64,000 nt of DNA from JAGNLV01 sp964612145 (GTDB lineage: Bacteria > Zixibacteria > MSB-5A5 > GN15 > FEB-12). Both the position numbers and the translations under genes were made by a program. The notes beneath the pieces are model-generated. The model worked only from the letters and a program-made list of their open reading frames with translations, was not told where the DNA came from and made no database searches. Position 1 is the stretch's first letter. Each line of letters begins with the position of its first letter. Below are positions 27,200-34,656 of this stretch, piece by piece. The DNA is taken from contig CAZTBP010000006.1 in assembly GCA_964612145.1 (NCBI GenBank), forward strand, positions 124,001 through 188,000, in the 5' to 3' direction.

Positions 27200-27415
27200 C
27201 TACGCGGTCTGCACATTCCAGCGGCGCTGAATAGCCTTCAGGCCCACCACCTGATACACCCCCGACAGGCCTACTAAAATGTAGACGATACTGGCAAGAA
27301 ATGACTGCGCGCCCAGAAGCGTGGCAACCAGGTCGAAATTGAACAAGCCGACCAGGCCCCAGTTCAAGCCGCCAATGACAAGCAGTACAGCAGCGATAAT
27401 GTCCATTGTCTTCAT
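27200..27415 (-). CDS. DUF378 small membrane protein
   Basis: A 71-residue protein with two hydrophobic segments. The N-terminus MDIIAAVLLVIGGLNWGLVGLFNFDLVATL and the later IVYILVGLSGVYQ are typical of DUF378 (YuzA-like). The function of the family is unknown. It starts a minus-strand pair with the fasciclin gene and is divergent from the carH-like gene. The palindrome CTGTACAG at 27478-27485 lies in the shared upstream region. Confidence 0.9.
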   Translation of the reverse strand: MKTMDIIAAVLLVIGGLNWGLVGLFNFDLVATLLGAQSFLASIVYILVGLSGVYQVVGLKAIQRRWNVQTA

Positions 27416-27620
27416 TGGGTGTCTCTTTTGTTTAATTCAAATACTGTTGTCTCGGTATCTGCTTATGTAACACTAATCTGTACAGCATTTGTTCCAGTTG
27501 TGTCGAATAAAATTCAGGACCGTGCCGCATTCTATGCAACCTGCAGTTAGACAACAACTTCATAATTCAACCGATATATGCCAATAACAAGCTATCTCAC
27601 AAAGAATTAAGAAAAATTCC

Positions 27621-27649
27621 TTGCTGCCGAACAAATGTTGAGCTATAAT
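27621..27649 (+). promoter_or_regulatory. Promoter of the carH-photolyase operon
   Basis: TTGCTG (27621-27626), exact 17-bp spacer, consensus TATAAT (27644-27649), 47 bp before the start codon. ACAAAT occurs in the spacer (27631) and again at 27664, 33 bp apart, and GTTAGACAA occurs at 27546 and 27659. CarH-type regulators bind multiple direct repeats over such promoters, so autorepression in the dark is plausible; the exact operator is not proven. Confidence 0.65.
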
Positions 27650-27696
27650 CGTTATGTAGTTAGACAAATTTGAGACGTCTATACCGGAAAGGTACC

Positions 27697-28638
27697 ATGG
27701 AGCAAAAATACCCCATACGAGTCGCCGCCAGCAAAACCGGCCTCTCCACCCACGTTATCCGAATGTGGGAACGCCGGTACGGCGCCGTTGAACCGGACCG
27801 CACCGACACCAAACGGCGTCTCTACTCCGACAAAGACATCCAACGCCTCACCCTGCTTCGGCGTGCCACCCAGGCCGGCGCGAACATCGGCCAGATCGCC
27901 AACCTCCCAAACGACGATCTGCGGGAGCTGGTATCATCCTACGAACAGATATCCCCCAGCACCACCCCCCGCGCATCCAGCGCATCAAACGCCGGGTATT
28001 ATCTTAAGCTGGCCACCGATGCCATCGAAGCGCTATATCCTAAAGCCACCGAGTCCGCCCTACTACAGGCCTCGGTCGCCCTCGGTCGCGCTATGCTCTT
28101 CGAAAAAGTACTCAAGCCGCTGTTGTCGCACATCGGCGATGAATGGAGCTCCGGCAACCTCAAAGTCGCCCATGAACATCTCGCCTCCTCGGTCGTACGC
28201 TCGTTCCTCGGCCACATGGCGGAAAGCTCCCAAACCGATGACAAAGCCCCCCTGGTTGTCATCACCACTCCCGCCGGCCAGATGCACGAGTTCGGCGCCC
28301 TCATGGCCGCTGTAACCGCCGCCAACTCCGGCTGGCGCATCACATACCTCGGCCCGAACACCCCCGCCGAGGACATCGCCGGCGCCGCCAGGCAGGCTTC
28401 CGCCTCGGCTGTCGCCCTGAGCATCATCTACCCGCCCGATGATCCCCGGCTAGCTAAAGAACTCTCCGACCTTCGCCGCATGCTCGGCAACGATATCGTA
28501 TTAATGGTGGGCGGTCGCTCCCGTAACGGCTACCGCGAAACCCTCGAAGACATCGACGCCGTGATTCTCGATGACTTCAGCGGCATGGTCGACGTGCTCA
28601 CCTCCAGCCGGTTACTCTCAGAAAGCCGACGGAACTGA
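27697..28638 (+). CDS. CarH/LitR-like B12-dependent MerR-family photoreceptor-repressor
   Basis: A 313-residue regulator. The N-terminal MerR helix-turn-helix is IRVAASKTGLSTHVIRMWERRYG (MWERRYGA is diagnostic), residues about 5-70. A helical cap and cobalamin-binding domain follow. The CarH light-sensing residues are conserved: W150, then E160 and H161 (W-X9-EH), and a lower-ligand His at H197 in QMHEFGALM, in the place of the DXHXXG motif. In CarH, adenosylcobalamin holds a DNA-bound tetramer that light breaks. Start set at the ATG for MEQKYPIRVAASK, with GGAAAGG upstream. The photolyase gene begins 2 bp after its stop. Photo-control is inference from these residues and neighbours. Confidence 0.9.
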   Translation: MEQKYPIRVAASKTGLSTHVIRMWERRYGAVEPDRTDTKRRLYSDKDIQRLTLLRRATQAGANIGQIANLPNDDLRELVSSYEQISPSTTPRASSASNAGYYLKLATDAIEALYPKATESALLQASVALGRAMLFEKVLKPLLSHIGDEWSSGNLKVAHEHLASSVVRSFLGHMAESSQTDDKAPLVVITTPAGQMHEFGALMAAVTAANSGWRITYLGPNTPAEDIAGAARQASASAVALSIIYPPDDPRLAKELSDLRRMLGNDIVLMVGGRSRNGYRETLEDIDAVILDDFSGMVDVLTSSRLLSESRRN

Positions 28639-28640
28639 CA

Positions 28641-30017
28641 ATGACCGCCCAGGTCGACAGCCGACGCATCCGTGAAATCCGATCCGGAACATCCGGCAAC
28701 GGACCCGTCGTCTACTGGATCAGCCGCGACCAGCGCGCCCACGACAACTGGGCGTTGCTGTATGCGCAGGCATGCGCTCTCAAACTGAACCGCCCCCTCG
28801 CTGTCGTCTTTAACCTCGTGCCGGAATTCCTCGATGCCACCATCCGCCAGTACGGGTTCATGCTCGACGGCCTCAAAGAAGTCGGCGCCGAACTCGACAA
28901 ACTCAACATTCCCCTTATTGTCCTGGCCGGTGACCCCACCGAAACCATTCCGGAATTCGTTGCCGACAATGACGTCAGCCTGCTTGTTTGCGATATGTCC
29001 CCGCTGCGCATCCACCGCTCCTGGGTCCACGGGGTCGCCGAAAAGATAGCTATACCGTTTTCCCGGGTCGACGCACACAACATCGTACCGATCTGGGAAA
29101 CCTCTGACAAACAGGAATTTGCCGCCCACACCATCCGCCCCAAAATCAACAAGCGGCTCGAGGAATTCCTGACCGATTTCCCTAAACTCAAAAAGCACCC
29201 GGTAAACTGGCCCCGCGCCGTACCGACCGCTGACTGGAACAAACTGCGCAAATCCCTCAAAGTCGACACCTCCGTTCCGCAGGTCACCTGGCTTACTCCC
29301 GGCGCCAAAGCCGCCGACAGGGTCTTCGACGTCTTCCTCAACACCCGGCTGGCAGACTACGGCGAGAAACGCAACGACCCCAACAGCAACCTCCAGTCTG
29401 AGCTGTCACCATACCTGCACTTCGGTCAGATTTCCGCCCAGCGAGTTGCCCTCACGATGAAACAGCACGATGAACACATCGCCTCCCAGGAAGGCTTCCT
29501 CGAGCAGCTTGTCATCCGACGCGAACTCTCCGACAACTTCTGCTGGTACAACCAGAACTACGATTCATGGGACGGCCTCCCCGACTGGGGCCGCGAGACG
29601 CTCAACGAACACCGCAGCGATCCACGCCAGTACATTTGTAACCGCGACGATTTCGAACACGCCCGCACCCACGACGAGCTCTGGAACGCCGCTCAGCAGG
29701 AAATGGTCACACTCGGCAAAATGCACGGCTACATGCGCATGTACTGGGCGAAAAAGATCCTCGAATGGTCGGCCAACCCGGAAGATGCCCTGCAGACCGC
29801 TATCCGCCTCAACGACAAATATGAACTCGACGGCCGAGACCCCAACGGCTACGCCGGCGTCGCCTGGTCAATTGGTGGCCTCCACGACCGACCGTTTGCC
29901 CCCCGTGATATTTTCGGCAAAATCCGTTTTATGAGCTACAACGGCTGCAAACGGAAATTCGATGTCGCCGCCTACATCAACCGTGTTAACCAGTTAAAAC
30001 GGGAACCGACCCCATGA
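28641..30017 (+). CDS. phr: Class II CPD photolyase
   Basis: A 458-residue DNA repair enzyme that uses FAD and light to split cyclobutane pyrimidine dimers. Class II signatures: VVYWISRDQRAHDNWALLYA at the N-terminus, VDAHNIVPIWETSDKQEFAA, HTIRPKINKRL, and in the FAD domain LSPYLHFGQISAQRVAL, ELSDNFCWYN, YDSWDGLPDW, and MHGYMRMYWAKKILEW. The C-terminus DRPFAPRDIFGKIRFMSYNGCKRKFD is also class II. The gene lies 2 bp after the CarH-like regulator and overlaps the next start by 4 bp, indicating a single light-responsive transcript. Confidence 0.95.
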   Translation: MTAQVDSRRIREIRSGTSGNGPVVYWISRDQRAHDNWALLYAQACALKLNRPLAVVFNLVPEFLDATIRQYGFMLDGLKEVGAELDKLNIPLIVLAGDPTETIPEFVADNDVSLLVCDMSPLRIHRSWVHGVAEKIAIPFSRVDAHNIVPIWETSDKQEFAAHTIRPKINKRLEEFLTDFPKLKKHPVNWPRAVPTADWNKLRKSLKVDTSVPQVTWLTPGAKAADRVFDVFLNTRLADYGEKRNDPNSNLQSELSPYLHFGQISAQRVALTMKQHDEHIASQEGFLEQLVIRRELSDNFCWYNQNYDSWDGLPDWGRETLNEHRSDPRQYICNRDDFEHARTHDELWNAAQQEMVTLGKMHGYMRMYWAKKILEWSANPEDALQTAIRLNDKYELDGRDPNGYAGVAWSIGGLHDRPFAPRDIFGKIRFMSYNGCKRKFDVAAYINRVNQLKREPTP

Positions 30018-30508
30018 AGATATACACCCTGAAACGAGAGCAGCTTGTCAATAGACCCCTTGACGAAGTCTTCAATTTTTTCTCCCGCCCGGAGAACCTC
30101 GCCCGCATAACGCCCCCGTCAATGGGCTTCGAAATAATAACCCCGGGCCCGGTCAAAATGCGTCCCGGCACCCTGATCGATTACACCGTTCGCACCCTCG
30201 GTATCCCGGTGCGCTGGACCACCCTCATAACCGAGTATGCCCCGCCACACAAATTTGTCGATGTCCAGCTGCGCGGCCCGTATTCTTTCTGGCATCACAC
30301 CCACACCTTCAAACAGGCCGACCAGGTCACACTTATTACCGATGAAGTGCGCTACAGCCTTCCTTTTGGCCTTCTAGGACGCATGGCCCACGGTCTGTTT
30401 GTCCGGCGCCAACTGGATGCCATCTTCGCATATCGCGAAAACGTGATCAAGGAAGTTTTCGACGCCGGCGATTCCACGTCCCGACAGATGCCCTCGACAT
30501 CCCGATGA
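30014..30508 (+). CDS. SRPBCC (START/polyketide cyclase-like) family protein
   Basis: A 164-residue ligand-binding fold protein: EQLVNRPLDEVFNFFSRPENLARITPPSMGFEI, then TPGPVKMRPGTLIDYTVRTLGIPVRWTTLITEY and YSFWHHTHTFK. Such genes often accompany photolyase and LitR/CarH regulators, and relatives are often mis-named CDP-paratose epimerase. Its ligand is not known. Start overlaps the photolyase stop (ATGA), so it is translationally coupled. Confidence 0.88.
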   Translation: MKIYTLKREQLVNRPLDEVFNFFSRPENLARITPPSMGFEIITPGPVKMRPGTLIDYTVRTLGIPVRWTTLITEYAPPHKFVDVQLRGPYSFWHHTHTFKQADQVTLITDEVRYSLPFGLLGRMAHGLFVRRQLDAIFAYRENVIKEVFDAGDSTSRQMPSTSR

Positions 30509-30557
30509 CTCCCCTGCCCTATCCATCCGATTTCTGGATTGATCACTCCAATATCTA

Positions 30558-30586
30558 TTGACAAATTCATTCCCGTCGGTTAATTA
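30558..30586 (+). promoter_or_regulatory. Promoter of the CBS-domain gene
   Basis: TTGACA (30558-30563), exact 17-bp spacer, TAATTA (30581-30586), about 100 bp before the start codon at 30685. Confidence 0.6.
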
Positions 30587-30684
30587 GTGACAACATTCAC
30601 AACCGCACGGATCGGTACGACCCCGCAGTCGTCCCGCTAAGCGGTTTGATGGTAGAGCTTTTCAACCGTTGTGAGGTGTCACCT

Positions 30685-31227
30685 ATGGTTAGCAGTCGTG
30701 TCGGGGATATTATGATTCCCCTGGAAAGTTATCCCCACATCCCTCACTGGTTTACTCTGCGGCAAGCCGTCGTAGAAATGGAAAAGTCGGAAATCGATGT
30801 CGGCTCCCGAAAATCACTCCCGCGCGCTCTCCTCGTCTTCAATGAAAAATATCAGTTGCTCGGTATAGTGCGTAGACGCGATATTCTCCGTGGACTCGAG
30901 CCCAAGTTCTTGAAGACCATGCCGGTACAACATCGCCGTCATTTTCTCGATGTCGAGGCCAACGAAGACCTGCTCGCCCTCTCCTCCGGCAAATTCGTCG
31001 AGGGCGTACGCAAACAGGCCGAACAACCGGTCAGCGAAGTCATGCAGCCAGTGGCTGCCGTGGTCGACATCAAAGACCCGCTCGCAAAAGTCGTCTTCAA
31101 GATGCTCAGTCGCGACCTCAACCTGATCCCCGTCCTCGACGGTGATCGGTTGGTCGGCGCCGTGCGAAGTGTTGATGTGTTTCGGGAAGTCGGCCGACTG
31201 CTGCTGACCCCGGAAACAGCCGAGTAG
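30685..31227 (+). CDS. CBS-domain protein
   Basis: A 180-residue soluble protein with two CBS motifs, about residues 5-65 (VGDIMIPLESYPHIPHWFTLRQAV) and 120-175 (VSEVMQPVAAVVDIKDPLAKVVFKML). CBS pairs bind adenosine nucleotides and regulate partners. Start chosen at the ATG for MVSSRVGDIM with GAGGTG at 6 bp; the longer frame is unlikely. It is 22 bp before the DASS permease and may sense energy state for that transporter. No enzyme domain is present. Confidence 0.88.
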   Translation: MVSSRVGDIMIPLESYPHIPHWFTLRQAVVEMEKSEIDVGSRKSLPRALLVFNEKYQLLGIVRRRDILRGLEPKFLKTMPVQHRRHFLDVEANEDLLALSSGKFVEGVRKQAEQPVSEVMQPVAAVVDIKDPLAKVVFKMLSRDLNLIPVLDGDRLVGAVRSVDVFREVGRLLLTPETAE

Positions 31228-31249
31228 ACAGCAAACTCAGTAGAGGGAC

Positions 31250-32776
31250 ATGAGAAGACTATTCTACAGCCCCGATGGTGGCGGCCACGGCCTTCCTGAT
31301 ATGCCGACAGACATCCATCTCGCTTCGGCCGCGAAGAAAACCGACTGGCGACGGATCTTTCTGATTCTCCTCGGAATCGGCTTCTTCTTCGCCATGTACC
31401 TGGCCCCATCGATGAACGACGCCATGGACCCCCAGGGTAAAGCCTTCCCGCTCTCACACGAAGGCAAGGCCGCCCTCGGATTGTTCCTGCTCGCCGCCAC
31501 CTGGTGGGTCTTCGAAGTCGTCCCCATCGGCGTTACCAGTATCGCTATCGGCGTCGTTCAGGTCCTCTTCTTCATTCGAACACCCAAAGTTGCCTTTGGT
31601 GATTTTATGGATCCCTCCGTCTGGTTCATTATCGGCTCGGTAGTCATCGGCATGTCCTTCGCCCGAACCGGACTCACCAAACGCCTCGCCTACAAAATGC
31701 TCATGATCGTCGGTGAGCGAACCAGCATGATTTACCTCGGCTGCTTCATCATGACCGCGGCCCTCACTCTCATCATGGCCCACACCGCCGTCGCTGCCGC
31801 CGTCTATCCGCTGCTCATGGCTATCTACGCCCTCTACGACCCGGACAACCGCCCAACCAAATTCGGTAAAGGACTCTTTATGGGCATGGCCTTTGTCGCC
31901 GGAGCCGGGAGTATCATTACCCTGCTCGGCGCTGCCAGGGGCGCTGTCGCGATCGGGTTCTTCCGCGAAATCACCCCGCGTGACGTTACCTTCTTTGAAC
32001 TTTCCTATTACATGGCCCCGGTCGGCATACTGATGACCGGCCTGCTCTGGCTCTACTTCATGGTCGTCTACAAACCGGAACAGAAAACAATCCCCGGCCT
32101 CCGAAAACGTGTCAGGCAACTGGCCGCCAACCTCGGCCCGCTTACGCGAAAAGAGATTTTCACCCTGATTATTGTCGCCGGCACCATTCTCATTCTCAGC
32201 TCACGGCAATTCATTCCCGGAATGGAGGACCTCAACAAAAGCGCGATTATCCTCGTCTCTACCATCCTCTTCTTTATATTTAATATCCTCACCATCGAAG
32301 ATCTCGAGGACATCCCCTGGAATATCATCCTCCTGTTCGGCGGCGCTATGAGTATCGGTTTCTGCCTCTGGCAAACGGGCGCGGCAAGCTGGCTCGCTAT
32401 ATCATGGCTCGGCCTTTTGGAAAACGCTGGCTGGTTCTGGTTTGTGATCGGCATTGCCTTCTTCGTCATGATCATGACTAACCTGATCATGAACGTCGCC
32501 GCAATCGCCATATCCCTGCCGGTCGCCATGGTCATCGCACCCTACCTGGGCGTGGCCGAAGAAGTTATCCTCTTTGCCTCACTGGTCGCGGCCGGCATGC
32601 CGTTTCTGCTGCTGGTCGGCGCTGCCCCAAATGCCATCGCCTACGAATCAAAGCAGTTTACTACCGGTCAGTTCTTCCTTACCGGCGTCCCGGCCAGCGT
32701 GCTGTTGATGGTGGTCATCGCCCTTTTCGTGGGCGTAGTCTGGCCCATGATGGGCATGCCGATAATGACCAATTAA
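31250..32776 (+). CDS. SLC13/DASS-family permease
   Basis: A 508-residue membrane protein of the divalent-anion:Na+ symporter family, with about 11-12 hydrophobic segments. Features: LFLLAATWWVFEVVPIGVTSIAI near the N-terminus; the first ion-binding hairpin is MAHTAVAAAVYPLLM and the second MTNLIMNVAAIAISLPVAM, with FLLLVGAAPNAIAYES after it. Family members with Na+ dependence usually carry SNT in both hairpins; here it is AHT and TNL, so ion coupling may differ. Typical substrates are dicarboxylates, sulfate or related anions; the substrate cannot be read from sequence. A CBS protein lies just upstream. Start assumed at the first ATG after AGAGGG. Confidence 0.88.
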   Translation: MRRLFYSPDGGGHGLPDMPTDIHLASAAKKTDWRRIFLILLGIGFFFAMYLAPSMNDAMDPQGKAFPLSHEGKAALGLFLLAATWWVFEVVPIGVTSIAIGVVQVLFFIRTPKVAFGDFMDPSVWFIIGSVVIGMSFARTGLTKRLAYKMLMIVGERTSMIYLGCFIMTAALTLIMAHTAVAAAVYPLLMAIYALYDPDNRPTKFGKGLFMGMAFVAGAGSIITLLGAARGAVAIGFFREITPRDVTFFELSYYMAPVGILMTGLLWLYFMVVYKPEQKTIPGLRKRVRQLAANLGPLTRKEIFTLIIVAGTILILSSRQFIPGMEDLNKSAIILVSTILFFIFNILTIEDLEDIPWNIILLFGGAMSIGFCLWQTGAASWLAISWLGLLENAGWFWFVIGIAFFVMIMTNLIMNVAAIAISLPVAMVIAPYLGVAEEVILFASLVAAGMPFLLLVGAAPNAIAYESKQFTTGQFFLTGVPASVLLMVVIALFVGVVWPMMGMPIMTN

Positions 32777-32810
32777 ACGAACCGAGCTACTGCAGTGGGT
32801 TTTATCAGGG

Positions 32811-32834
32811 GGCGGCTGTTACCCAACCGCCGCC
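32811..32834 (+). terminator. Hairpin after the DASS permease gene
   Basis: GGCGGCTGTT (32811-32820) pairs with AACCGCCGCC (32825-32834) with one mismatch, 34 bp after the stop. Only a weak T-rich tract follows (TTCTCC), so termination is uncertain. Confidence 0.4.
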
Positions 32835-32893
32835 TTCTCCATGCCGGTGGATTACCCCTTTTACTGGTAGTCATCTCGAGGATCCGACGAAAG

Positions 32894-32912
32894 GCGGAGA
32901 CGAAGCAATCTC
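32894..32912. repeat. Degenerate second copy of the GACGAAGC element
   Basis: GCGGAGACGAAGCAATCTC resembles the element at 18601-18621 apart from two missing bases and one change. It abuts and overlaps the end of the methyltransferase gene. Confidence 0.45.
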
Positions 32913-33741
32913 ACGCGCCCCGCTCAAATTCCCCCTGCACAACCTTTATCCACCCTTCCACAAGATTCCGCCGCACACTCTTCGACTTCTCCCCCGCGTC
33001 CCTCGTCTCAACCAGCCCCAACCCGATTGGCGGGTCCTCCGACCTCGACTGCCTCCGCACCTCATCAATCCACTCCACCGCCGCTGCACTCCGATCCTCC
33101 CACGTTACCTGCGTGAAACCGGCCTTCGCAACCGACTCCTGCAACTCCTCTTCGTCCACCACAAAACTCACCGACTCATTATCAGCCCAGAACACCGGGT
33201 AGCGCAACTTTTCGCCGCCAGTCCGACACACCTCAAACAACGCCAACTTTCCACCCGGTTTTAGTACCCGATGAATCCCTGCAAACAGGGCCTCCTTATC
33301 CCGCACATTCATATTCACTAACTGCATCATCACTGCGTCGAACACCCTCTCTGCAAACGGCAGTTTTACCGCCGATGCACATACAAACTGCGTGCGCTCG
33401 GCCATTTCTGACATATCACTCAGCCACACCGCCGTCTGGCAAAACGCCGGGACAACATCTACTCCAATTACCCGGCACCCAAACTCCGCCGCCAGCGTGC
33501 GCGCCGGCCCGCCTAACCCACAGCCGACATCCAGTACCGCCGTGTTTTCCGGCAGCGCCACAGCCGCCGCCAGCCGCCGCGTTTCCTCCCGACCACCGAG
33601 ATGAAATTCATCAAACGATTCCATCGCCTCGCGCGTGATCCTTCCCGTTGTATACCCCCGCTCCGCAAGCGCCGCTCGCACCCGCCCCATTAAATCACCC
33701 GGATCATACTGCTTCCGAATCCGTTGAAAATCCCCAGTCAT
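32911..33741 (-). CDS. Class I SAM-dependent methyltransferase
   Basis: A 276-residue methyltransferase. SAM-binding motif I is VLDVGCGLGGPARTLAAEFGCRVIGVD; post-I and later motifs are VPAFCQ, AVKLPFAERVFDAVMMQ, and VLKPGGKLALFEV. SFDEFHLGGREETRRLA before motif I is typical of the group that includes sarcosine/dimethylglycine and UbiE-like enzymes. The start chosen is the ATG with GGAGG 5 bp upstream. Divergent from an osmoprotectant transporter, so glycine-betaine methylation is conceivable but not shown. No substrate is assigned. Confidence 0.85.
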   Translation of the reverse strand: MTGDFQRIRKQYDPGDLMGRVRAALAERGYTTGRITREAMESFDEFHLGGREETRRLAAAVALPENTAVLDVGCGLGGPARTLAAEFGCRVIGVDVVPAFCQTAVWLSDMSEMAERTQFVCASAVKLPFAERVFDAVMMQLVNMNVRDKEALFAGIHRVLKPGGKLALFEVCRTGGEKLRYPVFWADNESVSFVVDEEELQESVAKAGFTQVTWEDRSAAAVEWIDEVRRQSRSEDPPIGLGLVETRDAGEKSKSVRRNLVEGWIKVVQGEFERGA

Positions 33742-33888
33742 ATCCGCCTCCAAAATCTGTCTGTGTCTTTTCTATCTAAAAACCCCGGACCACTGGAAGC
33801 AACGATAAACCGGAATTTCCGTTGCGTCCCAATCCCGTGTATTGTATCTACGAAACAACAGGACACGGCCAAATCCGTGTCAATCAAA

Positions 33889-34656
33889 ATGATAAGCCTA
33901 AAAAATGTAAGCAAATCCTACGGCGACAGCCACCCCCCGGCTGTGCGCGTTATCTCCCTCGAAATCAACAGGGGACAGTTCGTCATCCTGCTCGGCGAAT
34001 CCGGCTGCGGCAAAACCACCACCCTCAAATTGATTAACCGTCTGATCGAACCAACCTCGGGCGCCATCACCATCGACGGCCACAACACCGCCTCACTAAA
34101 CCCGGTCGAACTCCGCCGAGCAATCGGCTACGTTTTCCAGGAAATCGGCCTTTTCCCGCACATGACTGTCGCCGAGAACATCGGCGTTGTCCCCCGTCTG
34201 CTCGGCTGGAGCCGCAACCGCATCGACAAACTTCTCTCCTTGGTCGGCCTCGACCCATCGCAGCACCGCCACCGCCTCCCCGCCGAACTCTCCGGTGGTC
34301 AGCAGCAACGTGTCGGCCTCGCCCGAGCCCTCGCCGCCGAACCGAAACTCATGCTCATGGACGAACCCCTCGGCGCCCTCGACCCAATCACTCGCGACGA
34401 CATCCAGAACGAGATCCGCCACCTGCATCAAGAACTGCACCTGACCGTTGTCATGGTCACCCACGACATCACCGAGGCGCTGACCCTTGGTGACCGCATC
34501 GCCGTGATGAAAGACGGCCGGATTGTCGCGTTCGGTGCACCCGAACAGTTGCTTGCAGATCCCGGGCACCCCTACGCCGAACAGCTCTTCGCCAAAACCC
34601 GACGCCAGACCGCATTCCTCGACGAACTTCTCAACCGGGACAACCGTCATGAGTGA
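33889..34656 (+). CDS. Osmoprotectant (OpuC-like) ABC transporter ATPase
   Basis: A 255-residue ATP-binding subunit, from the ATG for MISLKNVSKSYGD (a GTG four codons upstream is possible). Walker A GESGCGKTTTLK, LSGGQQQRVGLARAL signature, Walker B LMLMDEPLGALDP, and the H-loop MVTHDITEA. FQEIGLFPHMTVAENIGVVP is the Q-loop region. It lacks the C-terminal CBS pair of OpuCA, so it is the short form. Its stop overlaps the next gene by 8 bp. Together they should import choline, glycine betaine or similar solutes. Confidence 0.92.
   Translation: MISLKNVSKSYGDSHPPAVRVISLEINRGQFVILLGESGCGKTTTLKLINRLIEPTSGAITIDGHNTASLNPVELRRAIGYVFQEIGLFPHMTVAENIGVVPRLLGWSRNRIDKLLSLVGLDPSQHRHRLPAELSGGQQQRVGLARALAAEPKLMLMDEPLGALDPITRDDIQNEIRHLHQELHLTVVMVTHDITEALTLGDRIAVMKDGRIVAFGAPEQLLADPGHPYAEQLFAKTRRQTAFLDELLNRDNRHE

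Noticed and set aside
33799..33835. GCAACG...CGTTGC arms between the methyltransferase and OpuC-like genes
   Set aside because: Only 6-bp arms with a 25-nt loop; likely chance.
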